DNA of 64,000 bases from Epibacterium sp. Ofav1-8 (GTDB lineage Bacteria; Pseudomonadota; Alphaproteobacteria; Rhodobacterales; Rhodobacteraceae): assembly GCF_022348185.1 (NCBI RefSeq), contig NZ_JAKRFD010000011.1, positions 1 to 64,000 on the forward strand. The letters run 5' to 3'. Made by a program: the position numbers and the translations under genes. How positions within the stretch are numbered: the first letter of the stretch is position 1; each line of letters starts with the position of its first letter. Below are positions 1 through 7,771 of the stretch, one piece after another. A model generated the notes under the pieces. The model was not told where the DNA came from. It saw nothing but the letters and a program-made list of their open reading frames with translations, and did no database searches.

Positions 1-86
1 TGCTTGCGCCGCTCGGATACATCACGCCAATCGAAGCTGAGGAGAAATACGAGGAAGCCTTGAAGTCAGACAAAATCGCAGCTTGA
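1..86 (+). CDS. IS3-family transposase OrfB, C-terminal end (cut by window edge)
   Basis: The open frame enters from the left edge (first full codon at 3) and ends with TGA at 84-86. It encodes the tail LAPLGYITPIEAEEKYEEAL, the 'LGY-x-TP-x-E' ending typical of IS3-family DDE transposases (OrfB). It is followed within 10 bases by a sequence typical of an IS3 right terminal repeat, which supports the call. Only about 27 residues are visible, so the IS group cannot be fixed and no catalytic residues can be checked. Confidence 0.72.
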   Translation, partial: LAPLGYITPIEAEEKYEEALKSDKIAA

Positions 87-92
87 AATACG

Positions 93-128
93 AACTCAAC
101 AGTCTCCGGAAAAACCGGGGCGGTTCAA
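93..128 (+). repeat. Right terminal inverted repeat of the IS3-family element
   Basis: Directly downstream of the transposase stop. Read on the minus strand it starts TGAACCGCCCCGG, then TTTTTCCGGAGACTG, the usual IS3-family terminus beginning with TGA. The left copy is outside the window, so the match between ends and the target duplication cannot be tested. The window's chromosome or plasmid sequence proper starts at about 129. Confidence 0.6.
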
Positions 129-250
129 ACCTCCAAGGCGCGCTCCATTTGTAAAGTAAAGCTAACCACAAAGTCCAGAAATAGACCGGTACCATGGACG
201 ATCATCCCAGTCCATTTTGCGTATTGCAAGAGGCTGAAAAGGAGAAAGCC

Positions 251-973
251 ATGGAGAAGGTTATTCTGATTACCGGCGCGTCAAGCGGCATTGGAGAAGG
301 CATCGCGCGCGAGCTTGCGACGCGGGGAGCGAAAATCCTTATGGGCGCGCGCCGCACCGATCGGCTGGATGCCATCGCAGAGGAACTGCGCAGCACGGGT
401 GCAGAGGTCGAGACTCGCGCCCTCGACGTTACCGACCTCGAGTCCATGCAGGAGTTTGCGGAGGCAGCGCTCGACCTGTGGGGCCGGATTGACGTTCTGG
501 TGAACAATGCAGGCGTCATGCCGCTATCGCCTCTGTCCGCCCTCAAGTTCGATGAATGGGGCCGGATGGTGGACGTGAATATCAAGGGCGTCCTTTGGGG
601 GATCGGGGCAGTTCTGCCGACCATGGAACGACAAGGCGAAGGCCAGATCATCAACATCGGCTCCATCGGGGCGCTGCAGGCCGTGCCGACGGCTGCCGTC
701 TATTGCGGCACCAAATTCGCGGTTCGTGCAATTTCGGATGCGCTCCGCCAGGAGAGCTCCAAGCTCCGCGTGACCTGCGTCAATCCCGGCGTCGTCGAGA
801 GCGACCTTGCAGGGACTATCACCCATGAGGAAACAAAGGCGTTCATCGACGACTACCGGGCGATCTGTCTTCAGCCGGCCGACATCGCGCGGGCGGTGCG
901 CCATGTGATCGAAGCGCCAGGCGACGTCGACACCACCGAAATCACCATTCGTCCGACCGCTTCGCCCGCGTGA
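251..973 (+). CDS. SDR family NAD(P)-dependent oxidoreductase
   Basis: A classical short-chain dehydrogenase of about 240 residues, a cytosolic NAD(P)-dependent alcohol/ketone oxidoreductase of unknown substrate. Visible motifs are the Rossmann TGASSGIG near residue 8, NNAGV near 85, and the catalytic Ser (GSIGA) followed by YCGTK (Tyr-x3-Lys). I chose the ATG at 251 because AAGGAG lies six bases upstream and the protein then starts directly on the first Rossmann strand; an in-frame ATG at 194 would add 19 residues without family support. It is followed by a SnoaL-like secreted protein gene and an Atu4866-type gene, probably one transcript. Confidence 0.9.
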   Translation: MEKVILITGASSGIGEGIARELATRGAKILMGARRTDRLDAIAEELRSTGAEVETRALDVTDLESMQEFAEAALDLWGRIDVLVNNAGVMPLSPLSALKFDEWGRMVDVNIKGVLWGIGAVLPTMERQGEGQIINIGSIGALQAVPTAAVYCGTKFAVRAISDALRQESSKLRVTCVNPGVVESDLAGTITHEETKAFIDDYRAICLQPADIARAVRHVIEAPGDVDTTEITIRPTASPA

Positions 974-1041
974 GTACAGCGAGCGGCCTTGGTAGAGCAA
1001 GGCCGCTTAGCAACCACCTTGAGTTTATGAAGGATGGAACA

Positions 1042-1533
1042 ATGAGAAAGTTCAATCACTGCTTACGCTTGGCCACTTGCACGCTTGCTCTGACACTTAA
1101 CCCTCTCGTCGCACGCGCGAACGAAGCCGTCGAGAATGCTGCGATCGTCGGCAACGCATTCGAGACCTGGAGCGAGGGGACGTATATCTTCGATCAAATT
1201 CTTGCACCCGATGTCGTCTGGACTGTCCACGGCTCCGGGCCGGCGGCAGGGCGCTACACGAGTATGGCAGACTTCGTCGAGAAGGCTTCCACTCCGCTGG
1301 TCAGCCGTCTGGCGACACCCCTCATCCCCAAGGTTCACGAATTCTGGGCGGTCCGGGACACCGTGATCGTCCGCTTCGACGGCGCTGCAACTACAACTTC
1401 AGGCTCAGCTTACAACAACCAGTTCGTCTGGATTTTAAAGATGCAAGAGGGGCGCGTGGTCGAGGCCGAGGTGTTTCTTGACCTAAGGGCTTATGATGAG
1501 GTTGTGGAGAACAACGCCCCGAAACTTGACTGA
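1042..1533 (+). CDS. Secreted SnoaL-like / NTF2-fold protein
   Basis: 163 residues. The N-terminus is a clear Sec signal peptide: basic MRKFNHCLR, a hydrophobic core with LALTLNPLV and a likely cut after the alanine-rich ARA. The mature part (roughly 30-163) has the SnoaL/NTF2 pattern, with a short helix followed by 'GxAF-x-W-SEGT' and a late strand with RFDG and VWILKMQEGRVVEAEVFLD. Such folds bind small hydrophobic ligands or act as simple isomerases; no specific substrate can be assigned. The ATG at 1042 has AAGGA seven bases upstream. It lies 68 bases after the SDR gene, suggesting joint expression. Confidence 0.78.
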   Translation: MRKFNHCLRLATCTLALTLNPLVARANEAVENAAIVGNAFETWSEGTYIFDQILAPDVVWTVHGSGPAAGRYTSMADFVEKASTPLVSRLATPLIPKVHEFWAVRDTVIVRFDGAATTTSGSAYNNQFVWILKMQEGRVVEAEVFLDLRAYDEVVENNAPKLD

Positions 1534-2021
1534 CCGAAACCCATTTCGCAGCGCTCGCAATTGTCAGCCTTGGATCCCCAGGGTGGCACCCCATTCGAGC
1601 AAAAACCGCTGCCTACCGGTCGCAATTCAGAGCACGGAATCCAGTCCAAACCGGCTCGGCGAGGCCCGCGGCACCTTCACAGGAGAAACCCATGTTCAAA
1701 GAAGCACAGACTACCGAAGCGGCGGGCAGCAGGATTTCGACCAGAACTCACGCGCGGGACGAGGCGACTTGGGAGAAGAAGAGAGACGACCGCTGTCAAC
1801 AAGGCGCCGATCTCATCCCGAAGCCGATTGCAGGCGTTGCACGTGAGGTTCTGTCCCGACTGCGCCAAGGATGTCTCCGCCTCGCTGACGGCATTGAGGC
1901 CCTCGTTCCCGACGCCCTAGGGACGCGGACCTACCTTCAAGGTCGGTCCGGGAAATTTGTCGCCGCAGTTTTCTTTGCTCGGCATAAGCAAACACAACCT
2001 GTCCACCCCAAAAAACCAGGT
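1534..2021. other. Gap with no supportable gene
   Basis: About 490 bases between the SnoaL-like gene and the broken Atu4866 gene. A 133-codon frame (1692-2093) with an AGGAG-preceded ATG crosses it, but the predicted protein is low-complexity and basic without a recognisable fold, and its last codons are the signal peptide of the next gene. It may hold a decayed gene; I see no clear promoter or repeat. Confidence 0.4.
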
Positions 2022-2393
2022 ATGAGGATAAACAGACATGCAATTTTCAGGCTACTTTTTACTTGCGGGATCGCTTTCATGAGCGCGACCTGAGCCCAGG
2101 GCCAATTCATCACCACCGATTTCCCACCCGGGCCGAGGCCAGAGTCTGAGACCGAGGCTCAGGACCACCCCTACGTCGGGATGTGGGTCACTGAAGATGG
2201 TCACATCCGCCACTTGCTGCTCGATAACGGTCGCTATGACGAGGCACGCGGCACTCGCGAGAGCGCTTGGCAAGGTCGCTACCGCGTCACCGGCGACATC
2301 ATCCAATACTGGGATGACACCGGATTTTACGCTGATGGCCAGTTTCGGAACGGTGTGTTGTACCACGCAGGCTACATATTCTACCCTCGCTAG
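2022..2393 (+). pseudogene. Atu4866-domain secreted protein, interrupted by an in-frame TGA
   Basis: One reading frame encodes a signal peptide (MRINRHAIFRLLFTCGIAFMSAT), then TGA at 2091-2093, then in the same frame AQGQFITTDFPPG and the domain with HPYVGMWVTEDG, RYDEARG, YRVTGD and DDTGFYADG. That C-terminal part is the Atu4866 family (small beta-rich extracytoplasmic proteins of unknown function, often beside SDR and SnoaL genes). The stop sits exactly at the expected signal-peptidase region and could be a TGG-to-TGA change. Downstream in-frame starts (ATG 2181) have no ribosome site and would lose the export signal, so the gene is probably dead unless the stop is a sequencing error. Confidence 0.7.
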
Positions 2394-2482
2394 GAATTGC
2401 AAAACATCCAACTGAAAATCCTCCAAAATAGGCGATCATCGTTTAGAAACGTGAGCGTGACTGGAGAGTTTACAAGGCTCTT

Positions 2483-2516
2483 GAGCCAATGGGATGGTAC
2501 ACCTTCCCATTGGCTC
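2483..2516. terminator. Strong 12-bp inverted repeat between convergent genes
   Basis: Perfect arms GAGCCAATGGGA (2483-2494) and TCCCATTGGCTC (2505-2516) around a 10-base loop. It lies between the Atu4866 remnant (+) and the NmrA-like gene (-), where a bidirectional terminator is expected. No T-tract follows on either side, so an intrinsic terminator is not certain; it could instead be an mRNA-stabilising hairpin or a protein site. Confidence 0.4.
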
Positions 2517-2641
2517 GGAAGTGCTGAAGGCTGAGAAACTCGGCGCCTGCGAACCTTCTTGGTGCAAAGCGCCGAAATGATGAATGCGACCGGAAGCCCG
2601 ACACGACCTTACGGAGAGACCGCAGGACATCGGAATAGTTG

Positions 2642-3523
2642 TCAGATGGCAGGCTTTAATTCACGCTCGCACCATTGCCGGAACGTTGTCGGAGTCCTCC
2701 ACTGTCTCTGGGACACTTCGGTAGCGTACGTGGTGTCCATGCCTTCATTTTTGGCGCGCATCATCGCTGAGTAATCCCGGACCATACCCGGGCTCGTCCC
2801 AATGGCCGCCAGCATTCCTTCAAATGCGTCCGCCGACATTTGTTCAAAGCGGATCGGCTTGCCCAGAACCTCCGTCATGATCTCTGCCATCGCATCATGT
2901 GTCATATCTCCGGGACCGCAAAGCGGCATTTCGTCGACACCCGACCAGTCCCGCCCTGCGAGCAAGCCTGCAGCCACATCAGCCACGTCTGACTTAGCGA
3001 CGACCGGTAGCGCCAGATCGCCAGGAGTTGGCGCGTAGAACGTGCCGCTGTCCCGGATCGTTCCGAGTTGTCGCAACACATTGTCCATCAATGACGCGCA
3101 GCACAGCGCGCGATAGTTCACACCGGTAGCGCCGATCATGTCGTCCGTTTCCAGAGTCGCAGTCACGAGGCCCGCGGGATGGTGCCAACCGCGGCCAAGC
3201 GCGGAGATGCCGACGACATGGGAGACGCCGGACGCGGGAAGTGCCTCGACAAAGGCGCGGGAAAACTCAACGTATCCCTCGCGCGCACTCGCGGCCGTCG
3301 GGCTGCCCGGTGGCAGCCAGAACACCGCTGAAGCTCCATCTAATCCTCGGTCTATTGGGGTACGGTCCGCATGCGAACCTTCGATAACCTCTATTCGTTG
3401 CCGCACTTCGTCAGGAAGCTTGGTTGGATCGCGCAGAACGACGCGAACGTTTTGCCCGGTATCGAGGACACGCTTCAACACGCGCGATCCTATGTCTCCG
3501 GTTGGGGTGGTGATGAGTATCAT
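2642..3523 (-). CDS. NmrA-like NAD(P)-binding oxidoreductase
   Basis: 293 residues. It begins with MILITTPTGDIGSRVLKRVL, an atypical-SDR (NmrA/HSCARG) dinucleotide motif of the T-G-x-x-G-x-x-G type with the first Gly replaced (TPTGDIG). The mid-part VVGISALGRG and the C-terminal EVLGKPIRFEQMS are common to this family, which includes NADPH sensors and quinone or azo reductases; the active-site Tyr-x3-Lys of classical SDRs is absent. It is divergently arranged with an AraC-type gene across a 109-base gap holding a short palindrome, so the regulator probably controls it. Substrate unknown. Confidence 0.85.
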   Translation of the reverse strand: MILITTPTGDIGSRVLKRVLDTGQNVRVVLRDPTKLPDEVRQRIEVIEGSHADRTPIDRGLDGASAVFWLPPGSPTAASAREGYVEFSRAFVEALPASGVSHVVGISALGRGWHHPAGLVTATLETDDMIGATGVNYRALCCASLMDNVLRQLGTIRDSGTFYAPTPGDLALPVVAKSDVADVAAGLLAGRDWSGVDEMPLCGPGDMTHDAMAEIMTEVLGKPIRFEQMSADAFEGMLAAIGTSPGMVRDYSAMMRAKNEGMDTTYATEVSQRQWRTPTTFRQWCERELKPAI

Positions 3524-3554
3524 GTTTGGTCTCCCGGCTTTGTGACTGTGATAT

Positions 3555-3569
3555 CAATTAGCTAAATTG
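3555..3569. promoter_or_regulatory. Candidate operator between NmrA-like gene and araC-type gene
   Basis: CAATT-AGCTA-AATTG forms a 5-bp-arm inverted repeat about 30 bases upstream of the minus-strand NmrA-like start, in the divergent gap. AraC proteins often bind direct repeats, so this assignment is a guess from position. Confidence 0.3.
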
Positions 3570-3632
3570 GGTGTTGTGAACGGACAATGCGCAATGATAC
3601 TCATTCCTGTCGCCATCGTTCGGAACAAATAG

Positions 3633-4634
3633 ATGACACTGCCCTCTGCCGCACCGTTGGACACGCTGTCGGACATTATCGGTTTACTTCGCCCTCACGA
3701 CTGCGTGGCCGCAGGGCTCGATGCTGGTGGCACCTGGGCGATCCGATTTGGGCGGCACGAGGGCGTCAAATGCAATGCGGTCGTGAAAGGGAATTGCGAA
3801 CTTGTGCTTGGCGCACGGGAAGTAGTCGGCACAAGCGATAGCAAATTTATTCCCAACATCCCGATCCGGCTCGAGGAGGGGGATTGCTTCGTGCTTCCAC
3901 ACGGCCTCCCCTTTCTCATCTCTTCACCGAACGCAACGGGCGAGAGGGATGTCGAGACTTTCTACGCGCCGGTGCAGCATGGAGGCACGGCAGTGCATGG
4001 CGAAGGCGGTGATTTTTTTATGACCGGCGCGCGGTTTCTTGTCGCGGAACCTATGGCCCGCGAGCTGCTGGACGCCTTACCGCAGGTACTGGTCATCCGG
4101 CATGCTGCACGCAGCGAAGCGGTTCGCCGCGCGCTCGATTGGATAATTGGCGAACTACGTGTGCCTACGCCGGGGCAGGCGCTTGTTATCGCGCACCTAT
4201 CGCATATTCTGTTGATTGAAGTGATGCGCCAACACCTATCCGCAGCTCCGATTGAGGCAACCGGCTGGATGGCGGGTCTCTCAGATCCGGCACTCGCACC
4301 CGCTATTGCCGCACTACATGCGGATCCTGCTCGGTGCTGGACGGTCGCGGCGCTTGCCGGAGAGGCAGCCATGTCGCGCACGACCTTCGCGGTTCGCTTT
4401 AGGCGCGTGGTCGGGCAAACGCCTATGGCTTACCTCACTAGATGGCGCATGCTCCGCGCGGCCGATAGACTTTCCCGTACGGATGATCCCATTGCTCGTA
4501 TCGCGGAAAGGGCTGGCTACTCCTCGGAGAGTGCCTTCGCTCAAGCCTTCAGACGAGAAATGGGCCACTCGCCACGTCGCTACGCAAGCGAACGGTTGGA
4601 TGTTATTGAAACTCCCACCCCCCAGAAAAAGTAA
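3633..4634 (+). CDS. AraC-family regulator with N-terminal cupin-type sensor domain
   Basis: 333 residues. Residues about 10-190 form the cupin-like ligand domain found in 'AraC, cupin_6' regulators (GLDAGGTWAIRFGRHEGVKCNAV, then ...GDCFVLPHGLPF). Residues about 225-325 contain two helix-turn-helix units: WTVAALAGEAAMSRTTFAVRF and DPIARIAERAGYSSESAFAQ, followed by the AraC signature FRREMGHSPRRY. It is expected to sense a small molecule and control the divergent NmrA-like gene. The ribosome site before ATG 3633 is weak. A paralogue of the same architecture lies at 7772-8734. Confidence 0.88.
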   Translation: MTLPSAAPLDTLSDIIGLLRPHDCVAAGLDAGGTWAIRFGRHEGVKCNAVVKGNCELVLGAREVVGTSDSKFIPNIPIRLEEGDCFVLPHGLPFLISSPNATGERDVETFYAPVQHGGTAVHGEGGDFFMTGARFLVAEPMARELLDALPQVLVIRHAARSEAVRRALDWIIGELRVPTPGQALVIAHLSHILLIEVMRQHLSAAPIEATGWMAGLSDPALAPAIAALHADPARCWTVAALAGEAAMSRTTFAVRFRRVVGQTPMAYLTRWRMLRAADRLSRTDDPIARIAERAGYSSESAFAQAFRREMGHSPRRYASERLDVIETPTPQKK

Positions 4635-4814
4635 CACTTCAAGCATCCCCGTCTCGAGTGTACTGCTTGCCCAAGCGGACTCTCCCAACAGCCGCAGAGC
4701 GTCTTTTCTACATCGGCGCAATTGGTTCATCGGTCAGCCGACACATATCATCAATGTCATCGCTCCGTTTTTAAAGCCTTGCAGCGCGAACAAAGGTATA
4801 ATGTTATTCTGAAC

Positions 4815-5012
4815 TCAAGCTGCGTTGGTTCCAGGAAGCTGGACGTCAGCTTCTTTGAGTTGTCGAGCCATTATCTCTGTGAAGCACAAACCTGGGTTTG
4901 CTTCGGCCAGCATCCCGACCTTTATCCAAAACTCAGCTTGTGCATTGATTGATCGGCACATCACTCCGCTTGATTTGCGCAGTTCTTCATGCAGTTCATC
5001 AGTGATTTTCAC
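4815..5012 (-). CDS. ParD-like antitoxin-type DNA-binding protein
   Basis: About 65 residues, acidic C-terminus. The core CRSINAQAEFWIKVGMLAE is the signature of the ParD-like family (ribbon-helix-helix type, proposed antitoxins). Family members normally start MGIVKI; here ATG (5018-5020 on the minus strand) is followed by GG and then ATC-GTG-AAA, so one base is missing and the ATG reads into TGA after three codons. Translation must therefore start at the GTG (5012), or the gene is impaired. It is divergent from the methionine aminopeptidase gene, sharing a repeat-rich operator. Role inferred: autorepressor and possible partner of that enzyme. Confidence 0.72.
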   Translation of the reverse strand: MKITDELHEELRKSSGVMCRSINAQAEFWIKVGMLAEANPGLCFTEIMARQLKEADVQLPGTNAA

Positions 5013-5042
5013 GATCCCATAGACACTTGTCCTTCAGCAGTG

Positions 5043-5079
5043 ATACGAAACATATACGAACCATATACGAATCGTATAT
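5043..5079. promoter_or_regulatory. Iterated operator: three ATACGAA repeats ending in a 17-bp palindrome
   Basis: ATACGAA occurs at 5043, 5054 and 5065, exactly 11 bases (one helical turn) apart. The last copy is part of the perfect palindrome ATATACGA-A-TCGTATAT (5063-5079). The site lies in the gap between the divergent ParD-like and aminopeptidase genes, the expected position for a ribbon-helix-helix autorepressor operator controlling both promoters. Confidence 0.6.
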
Positions 5080-5118
5080 TGTGACGGATTGCATTCGTCA
5101 AACACTGTTGGCTTGAGA

Positions 5119-6003
5119 ATGTCGCTGATGCGGGGAGTAATTCACTTGGATACCTATATTTATGTTACTGACGCCCCCAAAGACCGAAATGTACGAAGAA
5201 CCGAGAGCATTAAACTTTACGGCCCTGAAGCGTTTGAAGGGATGCGTCGCGCAGGCGCTCTGACAGCAGTTTGCCTAGATGAAGTCGCAGATCTCGTGCG
5301 CGTCGGAACCCCTCTCTCAGACATTAACTCTTTCGTTATCGACTTCGCCAAACAACACCATGCGAGACCGGCGACCCTGGGCTACGAGGGCTACGAATAC
5401 GCCTGTTGTACATCTGTAAACCATGTAGTTTGTCACGGTTTTCCGAACGCCAAGAAGCTTCGCGACGGCGATATCGTGAACGTCGATGTCGCACTCGAAG
5501 TTGATGGTTGGTATGGCGATTCCAGCCGTATGTATTCGGTCGGACGGCCAAAGAGGGCAGCTGAACGCCTGATTAATATCGCCCATGAAGCGATGATGCG
5601 CGGCATAGAAGCAGTCCGTCCAGGCGCTCGGCTCGGAGACATAGGCTTTGCCATTCAGCATTACGCCACTTCCGAACGGTGTTCAGTCGTCCGGGATTTT
5701 TGCGGTCATGGCATCGGTCAGGTTTTTCACGACGCACCAAATATTCTCAACTTTGGTAGACCGAACACTGGCACTGAACTGCGTGAGGGAATGATTTTCA
5801 CGATAGAACCGATGATCAATATAGGTAATCCGGAGGTCAAATTGCTAGAAGACAATTGGACCGCAGTGACGAGGGACAGATCACTGTCCGCTCAGTTTGA
5901 ACATTCAATAGGCGTTACGGCGGATGGATTCGAGATATTTACACTTTCGCCCAAATGCCTCCATGCGCCAGGGGTCGATTTATTGATCAGCGCATCTGAA
6001 TGA
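5119..6003 (+). CDS. Type I methionine aminopeptidase, accessory copy
   Basis: About 294 residues; removes N-terminal Met from nascent proteins using two divalent metals. All family ligands are visible: D123 (NVDVALEVDG), D134 (YGDSS), H197 (CGHGIG), E230 (FTIEP) and E261 (QFEHS), plus the substrate-site His (VVCHG, 106). Compared with the E. coli enzyme it has an N-terminal extension of about 27 residues and a short C-terminal tail. The start is uncertain: ATG 5119 (chosen), ATG 5128, TTG 5146 (GGGGAG upstream) or TTG 5089. It stands alone, next to a ParD-like gene rather than in a ribosomal-protein or rpsB context, and the locus is AT-richer than the surroundings, suggesting a horizontally acquired special-purpose MetAP. 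Confidence 0.9.
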   Translation: MSLMRGVIHLDTYIYVTDAPKDRNVRRTESIKLYGPEAFEGMRRAGALTAVCLDEVADLVRVGTPLSDINSFVIDFAKQHHARPATLGYEGYEYACCTSVNHVVCHGFPNAKKLRDGDIVNVDVALEVDGWYGDSSRMYSVGRPKRAAERLINIAHEAMMRGIEAVRPGARLGDIGFAIQHYATSERCSVVRDFCGHGIGQVFHDAPNILNFGRPNTGTELREGMIFTIEPMINIGNPEVKLLEDNWTAVTRDRSLSAQFEHSIGVTADGFEIFTLSPKCLHAPGVDLLISASE

Positions 6004-6162
6004 CCATCGAAATTCAATGCAGATGTATAACTCCTGTTTACAACTGGGTTGTGCGGGCAGGATTAAAGTAAACTGTCCCTCCATAAAACTGAGGGATTGC
6101 ACAAAGCATTCAAGAACGCAGACACCAACGTCTGCATTCAGATTAACTCATGAGAAAAATGA

Positions 6163-6498
6163 TTAAGGGCAATTGAAGGGAACAAAGGTACTCGCCATGC
6201 CCTCATTCATGGTCATAACCGTCAGAAGATTGGCAAACTCGATCTCAGCACCTGTGACAGGGCAAATATTGCCCTTTCCCTGACAACCGCCATCGATGAA
6301 CGCTAGGTTGTCAGCCAAAAAACTCTCTCTCAGTCCATCTTTGCCAACAGATGCAACTGCCGTTTCGACGGCTCGTCCATAAAGAACGCACTTCTGTTCT
6401 CTCCAAGTTAAACCTTCCAGATCTTGCGCGATGACGGGTTGTGACCAACAAATCAATGCCGCCGATATGACCCGGGCAAAGGAAAGCACGCTATTCAT
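6163..6498 (-). CDS. Small secreted protein coupled to beta-lactamase gene, function unknown
   Basis: 111 residues with a Sec signal peptide (SFARVISAALICWSQPVIAQ, cut before DLEGLT). The mature part has four cysteines (KCVLYG, GGCQG, NICPVTG, FNCP), suggesting two disulfides and a periplasmic location. Its start codon overlaps the end of the beta-lactamase gene by eight bases (GATGAATAG), so it is translationally coupled and downstream in one transcript. I do not recognise the family. A role in beta-lactam response or as a periplasmic accessory is inference from coupling only. Confidence 0.6.
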   Translation of the reverse strand: MNSVLSFARVISAALICWSQPVIAQDLEGLTWREQKCVLYGRAVETAVASVGKDGLRESFLADNLAFIDGGCQGKGNICPVTGAEIEFANLLTVMTMNEGMASTFVPFNCP

Positions 6499-7432
6499 CG
6501 GGATAAGGCTTCAAAGGTGGAAGAAGAACATTAGTGGTTGCGATGCGAGCCAGTTCAGCATGGGTACTATCTTGAGCTTCAGCGCGGTCTGATGGACCTC
6601 TAATGTAGACCGACATCAACAAAGGCTTCCGGTCCGGCGGATAGATCGCTGCAATGGTTGAGGTCTCCCCAGACGATCCAGTTCCGGTGCGGTCACCAAC
6701 CGACCATCCCATTGGTACCCCAGCGCGGATCCTAGCCGCACCCGTCGTGTTGGCGATCATCCATGCGACAAGCTGGTCCTTACCGTTCGCTGACAGAACA
6801 TCCCCGAGCAAAAGTGAATTCATAGACTTCAACATCTGTAGCGGAGTACTGCTGTCCCTCACCTCGCCAGGAGAAACATCATTCAACTCAGTCTCGAAGC
6901 GGTCAATACGGGTAATCGGATCACCCATGTCACGCAGAATTGCGGTGAGTGCTTCGGGACCACCGAGGTTGCGTAATAGAATATTGGCCGCTGCATTGTC
7001 GCTGCGCGTCATTGCAGCCTCGCATAGTTCGCGCACACTCATGGTGCCGCCGATCGAATGTTGGACAACTGGGGACCATGAAACGATATCAGAGGCATGG
7101 ATTTCAAGTCTGTGCTCAAGGTGATGCTGCCGACGGTCTACGCGTTGAAGAACAGCTCCCGCCAGCAAGAATTTAAACGTACTGTTGAGCGGATAGAGAG
7201 AGTTTTCGTCCCACCCGCTAGAGCGTCCGGTTTCCGTGTCTAAAACAGAAACGCCGAGGTCACCCCTGACATCAAGGCTAATCACCTCGAAAGAGAATCT
7301 CGGGATAAGCCCGTTATCGTGGGTTCGAGGTTGTAGTTCTCGTGTCCCATAGGTGGATTGGTTGGCGCTCGCGAGCGAAGCAACCAAAGACGCAGCCCCT
7401 GCAGCAAAAAAACGTCGTGAGATGTTCTTCAA
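6491..7432 (-). CDS. Class A beta-lactamase with twin-arginine signal
   Basis: About 313 residues; a serine hydrolase of penicillins or cephalosporins in the periplasm. Motifs: S70-x-x-K as STFK (after PLN), SDN as SDNAAAN, the E166 region as RFETELN, and the 'KTG' box as DRTGTGS, i.e. Arg in place of Lys234, a variant known from carbenicillinase-type enzymes. The N-terminus ISRRFFAAGAASLVASL is a Tat signal (S-R-R-x-F). I favour TTG at 7432 (GAGGGA upstream, giving MKNISRRFF); ATG 7471 or 7522 are alternatives with weaker ribosome sites. Resistance spectrum cannot be predicted. Confidence 0.88.
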   Translation of the reverse strand: MKNISRRFFAAGAASLVASLASANQSTYGTRELQPRTHDNGLIPRFSFEVISLDVRGDLGVSVLDTETGRSSGWDENSLYPLNSTFKFLLAGAVLQRVDRRQHHLEHRLEIHASDIVSWSPVVQHSIGGTMSVRELCEAAMTRSDNAAANILLRNLGGPEALTAILRDMGDPITRIDRFETELNDVSPGEVRDSSTPLQMLKSMNSLLLGDVLSANGKDQLVAWMIANTTGAARIRAGVPMGWSVGDRTGTGSSGETSTIAAIYPPDRKPLLMSVYIRGPSDRAEAQDSTHAELARIATTNVLLPPLKPYPDE

Positions 7433-7771
7433 AATGCTTTCCCTCAATATTCGTCTTGCGATGAGGCTCATTCTTGGAGGCAGTGTGCCGAAGATTCCAA
7501 CTCTCTTCCAGTTGGTTTTCATAAGCTCGCGGGATGCCGCCGACGTGTGTGTCTCTCATTTGAAAGGCAGTGAAGGCCGGATTGGCATCAGCAGGGTCGA
7601 TCCTCGAAAGAGTTCCGCCAAGCAGAATGCAGATCCCTAACTTTCAAAGTCCAGAAGGAAGCCATGTAGAACTGTACTCGATGCTTGGTTGTAATCTGGT
7701 CGTGTTTGCTCCCTCTCCTCGCTGTTTGTCACTTGGGGGCGCGCAAATCAGCCCGTCGCAATAAATCATCG

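Noticed and set aside
1692-2093. 133-codon + strand frame with an AGGAG before its ATG
   Set aside because: Protein is non-homologous and its last 24 codons are the signal peptide of the Atu4866-type gene, which has its own ATG at 2022. Kept only as a gap note.
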